Assembly (NCBI GenBank): GCA_018712865.1
Contig: DVGH01000048.1
Location: 1-31,244, forward strand
Reading direction: 5' to 3'
Origin: Scatavimonas merdipullorum
GTDB taxonomy: Bacteria > Bacillota > Clostridia > Oscillospirales > Acutalibacteraceae
DNA: 31,244 nt
In this document: one piece after another, positions 8,834-17,278 of the stretch
Numbering within the stretch: the first letter of the stretch is position 1
Layout of the letters: each line of letters begins with the position of its first letter
Notes under the pieces: generated by a model
What the model saw: only the letters and a program-made list of their open reading frames with translations
What the model was told of the DNA's origin: nothing
Databases searched by the model: none
Position numbers and translations under genes: made by a program

Positions 8834-8873
8834 AAACCCGAGTATAACTGCAAAGGTTATACTTGGGTTTTTT
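8834..8873 (+). terminator. Attenuator terminator of the riboswitch
   Basis: AAACCCGAGTATAACT (8834-8849) pairs with the complementary arm ending TACTTGGGTTT (8854-8870), and a run of six T follows at 8868-8873. It lies 41 bases after the riboswitch P1 and 30 bases before the ATPase start, the right place for the expression platform. Confidence 0.9.
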
Positions 8874-8903
8874 ATTGTAAGCTTAAAAAGGAGAGATGTG
8901 TAA

Positions 8904-11555
8904 ATGCAGGCTTTTTTAAGAAAAAGCGAGGATGTTTTACAGACGTTTTCGGTCCATGCCGATGCAGGCCTTACAAATGAACAGGTTTTGCAAAGCAGGG
9001 AAAGCCATGGGGAAAACACCTTTACCAGAGCAAAAAAGACGCCGCTTATCAAAAGAATATGGGATGCCGTATGCGAGCCTATGGTAATTATGCTTGTTTT
9101 GGCAGATCTGATTGCATTTGGGGTAAATGTGGTACGCGCGTTTACAGGCGGAGAAGCAGACTTTATTGAGTGCGTGGGAATTCTTGTGGCCATTGCGCTT
9201 TCTGTTGTCATTACAGTGGCAATGGAGGGCAGAAGCGCAAAAGCCTTTGAAGCACTCAGTAAATTTAACGACGAGGTGCATGTTAAGGTTATCAGGGATG
9301 GAAAAACGCAGTATATTACACAAAAGGATGTAGTAGTTGGCGATATTGTCCTACTTGGTACAGGCGATAAGTTGCCGGCCGACGGCAGGCTGATACAGGC
9401 AACAGACTTAACGACTGACGAATCTGCGCTGACAGGTGAAAGCCTGCCAGTCAAAAAAGATGCCGACGCGGTGATGGAAAGTGAAAAAACACCGGTGGCC
9501 GAACGCACCAACATGCTGTATTCCGGTTGCTTTATAACCGGCGGCAACGGAAAAATGGTGATAACGGCCGTTGGAGATGATACAGAGTTTGGGAAAATAG
9601 CAAAGGAACTGTCTGGAACAGAAAAGGCGAGCACCCCCTTGCAGGAAAAAATGGCCTCGCTTGGTAAAAAAATTGCCGTGCTGGGCGTTGGGGTAGCGGC
9701 CGTTGTGTTTTTGGTGCAGCTGTTTTTTGCGTTTTTACATGGAACGGCAAACTTTAATACCATATCAGAGGCATTTATCACAAGCATTGTGCTGATTGTT
9801 GCCGCCGTGCCAGAGGGGCTTCCCACTATTATGGCCGTTTCTCTTGCAATCCACATTATCAAAATGTCCCGGCAAAATGCGCTTGTCAAAAAGATGGTTG
9901 CCTGTGAAACGGTCGGCAGCATCAACGTGATTTGCTCAGACAAAACAGGTACGCTTACAGAAAACAGGATGACAGTGACGGATGTTTACGCAGGCGGCGC
10001 GCTCTGTACCCCGCAAACATTGCAAAATACCGATTTGCTGGAAAACTTTTGTATAAACAGTACGGCGGACGTAGGGTTTGAAGAAAAGTCTCCTTCTTTT
10101 ATTGGAAATCCAACGGAGTGCGCTTTGCTGGTTGCGGCGAAAAAAGCGGGGAAAAATTATAAAGAAGCACGCGCACAGGCGCAAATTATACATGTCTTTC
10201 CTTTTTCATCCGAAACAAAAAATATGACTACCATTTTAGAAAAAGACGGATGTCAGATCGTGTATACAAAGGGAAGTCCCGAAAAAATTCTGGCTATGTG
10301 CACAATGGAGCCTGCACAAAGAGATGAAGTGCAACGGTTGATCCAGCGTTTTCAGGAAAATACCAGCCGTGTGCTGGCTTTTGCACATAAAACAATGGTA
10401 GGGATTTCCGAATTTGCCGACAATAGGGATCGAATAGAAAGCAAAATGACTTTTGACGGATTTGTTGCGATTAAAGACCCGCTGCGCCGCGACGTGTATG
10501 AGGCGGTGCGGCGCTGCGCAAACGCGGGGATCGACATTAAAATGCTTACAGGAGATAATATCGTTACAGCCAGCGCGATCGCGCGAGAGCTGCATATTTT
10601 GGACGATACCCATATTGCAGTTGAAGCCAAAGAGCTGGAAAATCTTTCTGAACAGGAGCTTGTCAGGGCACTTGAAAAAATACGTGTCATTGCAAGAAGC
10701 ACACCGGTGATTAAAATGCGCGTGGTCAACGCACTAAAGGCACAGGGCAACGTTGTCGCCGTTACAGGGGACGGCATTAACGACGCACCCGCTCTTAAAA
10801 ATGCAGATGTAGGTATCGCCATGGGTATTTCCGGGACGGAGGTATCCAAGGAAGCAAGCGATATCGTACTGCTGGACGATTCGTTTTCCACAATTGTCAA
10901 AGCGGTGCAGTGGGGCCGCGGCATTTATGAAAATTTCCAGCGCTTTATACAGTTCCAGCTGACGGTCAACCTTTCTTCCGTGCTGGTTGTTCTTACCTCG
11001 GTGCTTGCGGGCCTTGCCGCTCCCTTTACAGCGCTGCAGCTTTTGTGGGTGAATATCATTATGGACGGCCCGCCGGCGCTTACCTTAGGGCTTGAGCCTG
11101 TTCGGGGCAGTCTGATGGAAAGACGCCCCGTTGGAAGAAACGCATCAATTGTGACAAGAAACATGCTGGGAAGAATCCTCGTAAACGGGCTGTTTATTTC
11201 GATTGTCTTTATGGCGCAGTATTTTACAAACTTTCTGGGTGCTGCGCCGCAGCAGCTTTCAACGGTCTTATTTACACTGTTTGTCGTTTTTCAGCTTTTT
11301 AACGCGTTTAACAGCAGGGAGCTTAGCAATAGAAGCATATTCCGCAGCTTAGGGAGCAATAAACTTATGCTGGCGGTATTTGCCCTGACGTTTGCTTTGC
11401 AGGTTGTCATTACACAGTTTGGCGGCGTTGTGTTTGGTACGGTTCCTCTGCCGCTTTCCATGTGGGCAAAAATTGTTGCTGTGGCTTTTACCGTTGTACT
11501 GGTTTCCGAACTTGTTAAGCTGGTTTGGCGCTTAATTTCCAGGAAAAAAGCGTAA
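8904..11555 (+). CDS. P-type cation-transporting ATPase, PMCA-like (Ca2+/Mn2+)
   Basis: An 883-residue membrane pump that exports a divalent cation using ATP. It has the N-terminal cation-ATPase domain (to about residue 70), TGES of the actuator domain (about 178), PEGLP in M4, and DKTGT with the phosphorylated Asp at 346. KGSPEKIL lies in the nucleotide domain, TGDGINDAP sits near 621, and the C-terminal helices include VNIIMDGPPALTLGLEP. In M5, QFQLTVN is followed by residues unlike the SERCA Asn/Glu pair, so only one ion site (site II, PMCA type) appears to be kept. Bacterial relatives transport Ca2+ or Mn2+. The Mn2+ riboswitch in the leader favours manganese export or dual specificity. 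The start is set by GGAGAG about 10 bases upstream. Confidence 0.93.
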   Translation: MQAFLRKSEDVLQTFSVHADAGLTNEQVLQSRESHGENTFTRAKKTPLIKRIWDAVCEPMVIMLVLADLIAFGVNVVRAFTGGEADFIECVGILVAIALSVVITVAMEGRSAKAFEALSKFNDEVHVKVIRDGKTQYITQKDVVVGDIVLLGTGDKLPADGRLIQATDLTTDESALTGESLPVKKDADAVMESEKTPVAERTNMLYSGCFITGGNGKMVITAVGDDTEFGKIAKELSGTEKASTPLQEKMASLGKKIAVLGVGVAAVVFLVQLFFAFLHGTANFNTISEAFITSIVLIVAAVPEGLPTIMAVSLAIHIIKMSRQNALVKKMVACETVGSINVICSDKTGTLTENRMTVTDVYAGGALCTPQTLQNTDLLENFCINSTADVGFEEKSPSFIGNPTECALLVAAKKAGKNYKEARAQAQIIHVFPFSSETKNMTTILEKDGCQIVYTKGSPEKILAMCTMEPAQRDEVQRLIQRFQENTSRVLAFAHKTMVGISEFADNRDRIESKMTFDGFVAIKDPLRRDVYEAVRRCANAGIDIKMLTGDNIVTASAIARELHILDDTHIAVEAKELENLSEQELVRALEKIRVIARSTPVIKMRVVNALKAQGNVVAVTGDGINDAPALKNADVGIAMGISGTEVSKEASDIVLLDDSFSTIVKAVQWGRGIYENFQRFIQFQLTVNLSSVLVVLTSVLAGLAAPFTALQLLWVNIIMDGPPALTLGLEPVRGSLMERRPVGRNASIVTRNMLGRILVNGLFISIVFMAQYFTNFLGAAPQQLSTVLFTLFVVFQLFNAFNSRELSNRSIFRSLGSNKLMLAVFALTFALQVVITQFGGVVFGTVPLPLSMWAKIVAVAFTVVLVSELVKLVWRLISRKKA

Positions 11556-11773
11556 CACAGCAGGGGATACCTTGCCATAGTGCAAAGGGGGTTGCTTTAT
11601 AACTGGTTTTGTAAAATGTGAGGGGCAGCCTATTTTTGCTTTAAGTAATTTTACCTATATTTTGGATTTGTATTTGTAAGATAGTTCCAATAGATTTTTT
11701 TGTTATAAAATGATATGATATTTCTAATAACAGACAAAAATTCATCAATATAACAGAAAGGATTGGTAAAAAT

Positions 11774-14317
11774 ATGGTAAAACACAAAACGAAAGGCAAA
11801 ACGATTGTTGCGCTGCTGCTGGCAGCGGTCATGATGCTGAGTGGCTGCATTACGTCGTTTGCCACAATAACAGACGAGAACCAGACCGCAGTCCCCAGTT
11901 ATATAACCAATAGTACAGAAAAGGCCCTATGGATGGATGCCTGCCCGGTGTCCGGTACGTCGGAAATTGATGCGGTAAAGTGGTTTCTTGACAGTGACGG
12001 CATTTACTATATGCTTTTACCTACATCGGCAGATCTAAGCAATATTACGGTTTACCATACTTTCACTGACGCCAGGATTGGCCAAACGCAGATTATAAGC
12101 GGAAACGCTTACGATATTTTTGAAGACGGTGGCGATTATACGCTGGATGCAGACGGTGAAACATACCGGATTAAGGTGCTGCAGTCTTCTCAAATTGGGT
12201 CTATGTTTATTACGACGGAAAGCGGCAGTATGGACAATATCCACGCCGATAAGGAAAACAAAGAGGCTGGCAGCCTGCTTTTGATCGATACAGACGGTAC
12301 TGTCAGCTACGACGGTGAGATGGATCAAATCAAGGGAAGAGGCAATACGACATGGAACCTTGCGAAAAAGCCATATAATATTAAGCTTGGCAAAAAAGCA
12401 GAGCTGATGGGAATGGCAAAAAGCAAAAAATGGACCCTTCTTGCCAATGCACAGGAGCATTCCGGGCTCAGAAACCGTTTGACCTATGACCTGGCAGACC
12501 AGATTGGCCTGGAGTTTTCTCCGGAATCCAGATTTGTGGATCTGTATGCAAACGGGGAATACCTGGGAACCTATCAGCTTACAGAAAAGGTAGATCTGGG
12601 GGAAGACAACCTCGTTAAAATAACGGACCTGCAAAGCAAAACGGAAGATTTAAACGACCAGGATCTTGATGCCTACGGCCGTTATACCAATGGAAGAAAG
12701 CAGGGCTACAATATCCCCAACAATCCGGAGGATATTACAGGCGGCTATTTAATGGAATATGTATGGAGCGTGGGCGAACCTTCCGGATTTACAACGAACG
12801 GCGGGCAGGCGCTTGACCTGAAAAGCCCCGAATTTGCATCTAAAGAGCAGATTGAATATATTGCATCCTTTGTACAGGACATGGAGGACGCGGTGTATTC
12901 CTCTACCGGATATAACGCAAAGGGCAAACACTACACAGACTATATAGACGCCGAATCCGCCGCGCTGATGTATATTGTACAGGAGTTTGCCTTAAATCAG
13001 GACGCAGCGATTTCAAGCCTGTTTGCTTATAAAGAATCTGACATAGACGGCGATGGAAAAATACATTTTTCCCCCGTTTGGGACTTCGACATTGCCTACG
13101 GTAATCTGAACGCTACGCAAAATGGACATTCCATGCTGGATTATACAACGATGTTTGTGGCAGATTCCCGCATGTTTTATGAAAGCGACCGCTACACGAT
13201 CCTGGGAGCACTGTGCCAGCATACCGATTTTAACACGCTTGTAACAGAGCTTTGGAAGGAAAGAGTCGTTCCCGCCATACAGATATGGAACGGTGAAAAA
13301 GAAGCTACGGCAAGGCTACAAAGCTTTGATACGTATAAGCAGCTTACCGATGATACCTCCGTGATGAATTATATCCGCTGGGATTTAAGCAGCACGCTGC
13401 TTGTCTGGCAGGCCGGGGACACGCACGAAAAGCAGCTTGCATACTTTAAAACATGGGCCGATAACCGTTATGATTTCTTAAACGGTGTTTTTTCAACCCT
13501 GGAGGATGTAAAGGCACAGGCCAGCGAGGAGCTTTTGCGCTATTATAACTCTTATAACAGCGCAGATTACAGCGAAACAGACTGGAACAGCATTACAAAA
13601 GCAAAAGACGACGGCTTGCGTGCAATTGAAAATGCCGACACGGCCGCTGCTGTGACAAAAGCAAAAGATGATGCAATCAGCCAAATGAAAGCGATTGCGG
13701 GCGTAATGGTTTATTATGACAATAATCAAACCAATTGGGAAGAAGTCAGAGTTTTCTGGTGGAATTCTCCGTCCAGCCCGTGTGAATGGCCGGGCGAATT
13801 GATGACCGATCTGGGTGAAGGGATTTACAGCTTTAAATTCCCAAGTGATACCAATTATATAATTTTTACCAACGGTCTGCCCAGCGGGATTGAAAAGGAA
13901 CAGACGGAGGATCTGCTGCTGCAGGAAGGTTTGCAGTTGTTTGTGCCCGATATAGATTCTAAATATTATAAGGAGACCATACAGGGTTACTGCTACAATG
14001 GAGATTGGGCGGCATATGACCCGACGCCAGAACCGACAGAGCCTCCGACGTCCGACCCGGGAACCGAGTCGACAGAACCTCCCACAGAGCCTCCAACAGA
14101 GGATCCCGATTATAAGCAGGGCGATGCAAACCTGGACAAAGAGGTAAACCTGGAGGACGTTTTAACCATGCAGCGACACATTGCGAAAACCATCCAGCTT
14201 ACAGGTGTAGCGGTTGATAACGCAGACATCAATTTTGACAAAACGATCAATCTGGAGGACGTTCTTATCCTGCAGAAATTCCTGGCTAAAATGCTTCCTT
14301 CTTTGCCTGCTGCGTAA
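11774..14317 (+). CDS. Secreted CotH-kinase protein with starch-binding-like module and dockerin
   Basis: An 847-residue exported protein. The signal peptide (about 1-27) contains a lipobox-like MLSGC. A CotH protein-kinase-like domain spans about 150-470, with RGNTTW near 189, LYANGEYLGTYQL and WDFDIAYGN near 436. A helical stretch (about 560-640) leads to a compact module (about 645-735, YYDNNQTNW then FWWNSPSSPCEWPG). This resembles the starch-binding CBM25/26 type. A Pro/Thr/Glu linker (about 753-778) precedes a type I dockerin (about 782-842). The dockerin has two calcium loops, DANLDKEVNLED and DINFDKTINLED, and should dock the protein onto a cohesin scaffold outside the cell. CotH kinases phosphorylate protein serines (spore coat CotB/CotG in Bacillus). 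Dockerin-borne CotH domains are known in ruminococcal cellulosome genomes, but their substrates are not. It appears to be a single-gene unit. Confidence 0.9.
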   Translation: MVKHKTKGKTIVALLLAAVMMLSGCITSFATITDENQTAVPSYITNSTEKALWMDACPVSGTSEIDAVKWFLDSDGIYYMLLPTSADLSNITVYHTFTDARIGQTQIISGNAYDIFEDGGDYTLDADGETYRIKVLQSSQIGSMFITTESGSMDNIHADKENKEAGSLLLIDTDGTVSYDGEMDQIKGRGNTTWNLAKKPYNIKLGKKAELMGMAKSKKWTLLANAQEHSGLRNRLTYDLADQIGLEFSPESRFVDLYANGEYLGTYQLTEKVDLGEDNLVKITDLQSKTEDLNDQDLDAYGRYTNGRKQGYNIPNNPEDITGGYLMEYVWSVGEPSGFTTNGGQALDLKSPEFASKEQIEYIASFVQDMEDAVYSSTGYNAKGKHYTDYIDAESAALMYIVQEFALNQDAAISSLFAYKESDIDGDGKIHFSPVWDFDIAYGNLNATQNGHSMLDYTTMFVADSRMFYESDRYTILGALCQHTDFNTLVTELWKERVVPAIQIWNGEKEATARLQSFDTYKQLTDDTSVMNYIRWDLSSTLLVWQAGDTHEKQLAYFKTWADNRYDFLNGVFSTLEDVKAQASEELLRYYNSYNSADYSETDWNSITKAKDDGLRAIENADTAAAVTKAKDDAISQMKAIAGVMVYYDNNQTNWEEVRVFWWNSPSSPCEWPGELMTDLGEGIYSFKFPSDTNYIIFTNGLPSGIEKEQTEDLLLQEGLQLFVPDIDSKYYKETIQGYCYNGDWAAYDPTPEPTEPPTSDPGTESTEPPTEPPTEDPDYKQGDANLDKEVNLEDVLTMQRHIAKTIQLTGVAVDNADINFDKTINLEDVLILQKFLAKMLPSLPAA

Positions 14318-14341
14318 AAAATAAAGTGGATTATGAAAGAG

Positions 14342-14359
14342 GCCGCCCCTAAGGGCGGC
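14342..14359 (+). terminator. GC-rich hairpin after the CotH-dockerin gene
   Basis: GCCGCCC (14342-14348) pairs with GGGCGGC (14353-14359) around a CTAA loop, 24 bases after the stop codon. No T-run follows, so it may be a weak terminator or an mRNA 3'-end stabiliser. Confidence 0.5.
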
Positions 14360-14391
14360 ACGCATAAAACAGTATAGAGATTGTTTTCGAA

Positions 14392-14417
14392 AACGGCGTA
14401 GCTTCGGCTATGCCGTT
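14392..14417 (-). terminator. UUCG-class hairpin ending the recombinase remnant
   Basis: AACGGCGTAGC (14392-14402) and GCTATGCCGTT (14407-14417) pair with one G-U around TTCG. On the minus strand the stem is followed by TTTTC, so it suits termination of the leftward recombinase gene, whose stop codon lies inside the right arm. Confidence 0.6.
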
Positions 14418-14641
14418 TCTCCGTTTTGTAGGTCTTTGAGCAAAGACGCAGGGAGTATTCCCAAGGTCATAAGAAATGTCAATCTGCTGTTCCCGAGTTC
14501 CTTTGACCTGTCCGGCGCGTGAACATACACCGCCTTTACCATGTCGTTGAGTACAGCGGGTGTCAACTTATCTAAGTCGAGATACTTCCTCACTTTTCTG
14601 ATAAACCTGTCAATATTTTCTGCCTGTTCACCCTCCTTCTT
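14408..14641 (-). pseudogene. Serine recombinase, C-terminal fragment
   Basis: Read leftward, the frame gives about 75 residues starting near EGEQAENIDRFIRKVRKYL and passing through LTPAVLNDMVKAVYVHAPD to a stop at 14408-14410. The 'LT..LLN.MV..I.VHAPD' pattern matches the C-terminal DUF4368 region of the large serine recombinases of clostridial conjugative transposons. The catalytic N-terminal domain, zinc ribbon and coiled coil are missing, and the frame meets a TAG at 14678-14680. It cannot be an active recombinase. It marks an old integration or excision scar. Confidence 0.7.
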
Positions 14642-14746
14642 CCACGCTATACACTGGCATACACAATTTGAGAGGGGCTACATTCTACCGCTACAAGGAA
14701 ATGTAAATGGGTGGAAACAGAATAAAGCTCTCTGCTTTAATGTGTT

Positions 14747-15529
14747 CTATCTATCAACATAGATCTGTACTTCATAATTCCATTGCAAAATACCTGATAC
14801 AACAATGAGTTGCACCGTGAATTTTGGCTCAACACCATATTTTGTTCGGGCTATACACATGACCTCGCTTAATACTTGTTCCCGGTTTTCTTCAGTGCAG
14901 TTAGCGCATAGATATCTTCCTTTTGGCAATATCTTTAATCCGTCTATATTCACATAACGAATACAGACGGCAAAGAGCCTTGTTATTCCGCTTTCGGTGT
15001 ATATACCAGCTAAATCCTCAAAGGAAAATTGCTCTTTTAAGGCAGGAGTAACTTTATCATAGAAGTGGCTGAGATAATTCCAAAGATTATCAAGCGTTGG
15101 TACTTCTAAGGTATCTGACAGCAAAATAATACGCTCTGGAACATCTCTGATAAAGGTACCGTTAGAATTTTTGCGCATCTGCAATTTTCTTTCATAGTCT
15201 GCTTTTGCTAACTGGATTTTGGCTTTACTGTACTGGAGCGCTGCTATTTTTTCATCGGCCTTTTTTTCTGCTTGCGCTAAAAAGTCCACAATTTTTTCGA
15301 GGTCGTCATATTCTAAAACTTTCTTAATTTCCTGCAAAGGTAAGTCCATCAGTTGCAAAGCCCGTACCGTATTTAGACGCACAATATCCTGCTCAGTATA
15401 ATAGCGGTAATTCGTCCATTCGTCTTTTTTGCTTGGCTTCACTAATCCGATACGGTCATAATGCCGCAACGTTTCACTTGTTGTATGAACAGCCTTTGCA
15501 GCTTCTCCAACTGAAAAATATTTCTTCAT
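14747..15529 (-). CDS. MerR-family transcriptional regulator with effector domain
   Basis: A 260-residue regulator. The N-terminal winged helix-turn-helix (residues 1-70, FSVGEAAKAVHTTSETLRHYDRIGLVKPS) is followed by the MerR coiled coil (about 75-125). A C-terminal half of about 130 residues resembles the GyrI-like/BltR ligand domains of multidrug-sensing MerR proteins. Its start follows AGGAG on the minus strand. It is transcribed away from the lipoprotein gene at 15640 across a shared 110-bp region holding a perfect MerR operator. It should bind there, twist the over-long promoter spacer on ligand binding, and activate the lipoprotein gene. Self-regulation is likely. The inducer is unknown. 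Confidence 0.88.
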   Translation of the reverse strand: MKKYFSVGEAAKAVHTTSETLRHYDRIGLVKPSKKDEWTNYRYYTEQDIVRLNTVRALQLMDLPLQEIKKVLEYDDLEKIVDFLAQAEKKADEKIAALQYSKAKIQLAKADYERKLQMRKNSNGTFIRDVPERIILLSDTLEVPTLDNLWNYLSHFYDKVTPALKEQFSFEDLAGIYTESGITRLFAVCIRYVNIDGLKILPKGRYLCANCTEENREQVLSEVMCIARTKYGVEPKFTVQLIVVSGILQWNYEVQIYVDR

Positions 15530-15544
15530 TTTTATTTTCTCCTA

Positions 15545-15575
15545 TTGACCTTTGTGTTACACAAAGGTTTATAAT
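15545..15575 (+). promoter_or_regulatory. MerR-type promoter/operator with 19-bp spacer
   Basis: TTGACC at 15545-15550 and TATAAT at 15570-15575 are 19 bp apart, the unusually long spacing that defines MerR-controlled promoters. A perfect palindrome fills the spacer: half-sites ACCTTTGTG and CACAAAGGT around TTA (15548-15568). It points toward the lipoprotein gene and lies next to the divergent merR-family gene. Confidence 0.93.
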
Positions 15576-15639
15576 CCATTTTAGCATAGGATATTGCGAA
15601 AAGCAAAAGATATTTCCATGCTGTTTAGGAGGAATTATA

Positions 15640-16302
15640 ATGAAAAAAATCATTTCACTTGCATTGTGCCTTATATTAGGCGGTTTTGTTTTAGCGGGTT
15701 GCTCGAACAACAGTGAACCATTTGAGGAAAAAAATTATACGCCAAATACACAAATCAATCAAATCAATCTTGATGTACGGGATAGAAAAATTGAGGTATC
15801 GCCGTCCGAGGACGAGCAAGTCCACATTCAATATTCTGAAAACAGCAAAGAGTACTACGACTTTTCTGTTTCTGACGAAAATGTATTGACGATATCAAGT
15901 GCAAGCGACAAAGAGTGGATAGATTATATTGGGGGAAAGCCCTCTGCGGAAAACCGGAAAATATCGTTACAGATACCGGACGCACTTTTAGACACCCTTA
16001 CACTGTCTACAACAAACGAGAACATCACTCTTTCCGCATTGGCTGTAACCGGAAGTATCAATATTTCTTCTAATGGAGGAAATATTGCCTTTGAAAACGT
16101 AGATGTAGGAAATGCTCTATACCTAACTGTCAAAAATGGAGATATTGAGGGAACAGTTGTCGGAAGTTATGATGATTTTACAATTCAATCAGAAATCAAA
16201 AAAGGCAAAAGTAATTTGCCGGATAATAAAAATGGTGGAGAAAAAACACTAAATGTGTCCAGCAATAACGGCGATGTCAATATTGAACTTGTAAACGCCT
16301 AA
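15640..16302 (+). CDS. DUF4097-like lipoprotein, MerR-controlled
   Basis: A 220-residue lipoprotein with signal peptide and lipobox LAGC (Cys at about 21). The mature part has repeated short beta strands (ISLQIPDALLDTLTLSTTNENITL, split here only by function, then SINISSNGGNIAF and LYLTVKNGDIEG). This is the repeated N-G-x-I pattern of DUF4097/adhesin-like beta solenoids. Its function is unknown; members are often found with envelope-stress regulators. Translation should start at 15640, behind GGAGG and downstream of the MerR promoter; the frame is open earlier, but that part overlaps the promoter and the merR gene. A strong terminator lies 200 bases after the stop, so it is a one-gene transcript. 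Confidence 0.85.
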   Translation: MKKIISLALCLILGGFVLAGCSNNSEPFEEKNYTPNTQINQINLDVRDRKIEVSPSEDEQVHIQYSENSKEYYDFSVSDENVLTISSASDKEWIDYIGGKPSAENRKISLQIPDALLDTLTLSTTNENITLSALAVTGSINISSNGGNIAFENVDVGNALYLTVKNGDIEGTVVGSYDDFTIQSEIKKGKSNLPDNKNGGEKTLNVSSNNGDVNIELVNA

Positions 16303-16502
16303 TTGGAATTTGAAAAAAATCGTTGTTTTGTGGTTTGAGAGCAGATACAAACGGCGGTATCAAGCAGGTATCAATATGTCTGTTGCAGATTATTTTTTTC
16401 CTATAATCTACGGTCAAAAAAGCCTAATAGCAATTAAGGAACTTTGCGCTCATGAATATGAACATACAAGTCATATAGCTACATCTCATAATTTCCGCAC
16501 TC

Positions 16503-16545
16503 AACGCCCATACAGTTTTATCCTGTATGGGCGTTTGTTGTTTTT
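16503..16545 (+). terminator. Strong intrinsic terminator
   Basis: AACGCCCATACAG (16503-16515) pairs perfectly with CTGTATGGGCGTT (16522-16534), and a T-rich tract follows. It ends the lipoprotein transcript and isolates the sigma-like remnant. The stretch from 16303 to 16577 holds no gene I can support. Confidence 0.88.
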
Positions 16546-16577
16546 ACCTCTGCTTGGGAAGAAAGGAGATGATTTAG

Positions 16578-17011
16578 ATGACGGATATAGAACAATACAA
16601 AGAGCATATCGAGATCACGTTCAACGGTTTTTGCAAGGCGTTTATCATGCTGCACTCGACGTTTATTACAAAATAAAGCGAAAACAGCAATATGAAGTAC
16701 CCTTTGAATATCTTAAGGAAATAGATTTCGAGCCTTCTTGCACAGATGAATACTTTGCGGTTTAAGACGTACCTACCGTATTTATTGTTCAAGGGGAAAA
16801 GGTAATTGTAGAAAGCAAAGTATTAGCAACCGCCTTGCTACACCTGTCGAAAAAGCGGCGTGAAGTCTTGCTTCTGCGTTTTTACTTGGGTTATAACGAC
16901 GCGGAAATCGGCAGAATGTTCGGACCTTGCAGGAGTGCAATCAATCGCAGGAAACATGTAGCATTACGTTTACTCTGAAAGGAACTGGAGGCATTACAAA
17001 ATGAGGAATAA
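16578..17011 (+). pseudogene. ICE sigma-70-like factor, broken by frameshift and stops
   Basis: The gene opens with MTDIEQYKEHIEITFNGFCK behind GAAAGGAGATG, typical of the small sigma-like proteins of clostridial conjugative elements. Reading shifts frame between about 16635 and 16650. It then continues HAALDVYYKIKRKQQYEVP, meets TAA at 16763-16765, goes on as VLATALLHLSKKRREVLLLR and YNDAEIGRMFGPCRSAINRR (the sigma region-4 helix-turn-helix), meets TGA at 16976-16978, and ends KELEALQNEE at a TAA at 17009-17011. One frameshift and two stops in about 145 codons make this a clear pseudogene. Its last bases overlap the start of the next remnant, as in intact elements. Confidence 0.82.
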
Positions 17012-17147
17012 CAAACACAAATTGCTGCCCTATCAAGTGATAGAAAAAGCAGCTCTCTGTCCCAAACGGGCATACAACTATTTTCTTATGCGTCCTTTAA
17101 ATTGGCGCTCTCCTAAACACGTTCTTTTTTCTTTCCCTAATCTGTAA
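17001..17147 (+). pseudogene. Truncated helix-turn-helix gene of the ICE
   Basis: An ATG at 17001 overlaps the end of the sigma-like remnant and opens MRNNKHKLLPYQVIEKAA. This is the usual N-terminus of the helix-turn-helix-16 protein that follows the sigma-like gene in clostridial conjugative elements. Similarity stops at about residue 18 (near 17054). The remaining 30 codons are unrelated and end at 17145-17147. The break marks the approximate right edge of the element. Confidence 0.65.
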
Positions 17148-17198
17148 CACTTCATTGACAAACCTACACAGAGTTTTCTTAAAAAACACAGAATTATA

Positions 17199-17227
17199 TT
17201 GACAAACGGAAAAGGCAAAGGTATAAT
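17199..17227 (+). promoter_or_regulatory. Consensus sigma-A promoter of yceD-rpmF
   Basis: TTGACA (17199-17204), a 17-bp spacer and TATAAT (17222-17227) form a perfect consensus, 52 bases before the coding region. A second TTGACA lies about 45 bases upstream without a matching -10. Confidence 0.92.
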
Positions 17228-17278
17228 ATTAAGCAGTGTTTTAAGATACCGGGGTTTTGTTCTGTTAAAAAGAGGTGT

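Larger units (their letters stand above)
14392..17147. mobile_element. Decayed integrative/conjugative element
   Basis: Four features mark this stretch as element debris between native genes. A serine recombinase C-terminal scrap lies at the left (minus strand). A cargo regulator/lipoprotein pair follows. An ICE-type sigma-like gene carries one frameshift and two stops. A truncated helix-turn-helix ICE gene sits at the right. In intact clostridial elements of this kind, sigma-like and helix-turn-helix genes sit near the recombinase, while conjugation genes are absent here. The edges are approximate: the left is set by the recombinase terminator and the right by the end of the truncated gene. 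I could not identify flanking direct repeats by eye. Confidence 0.65.

Noticed and set aside
16310..16577. An open frame between the lipoprotein and the sigma-like remnant
   Set aside because: It runs through a strong terminator and continues into the frame-shifted sigma-like gene. No ribosome site or family is visible.
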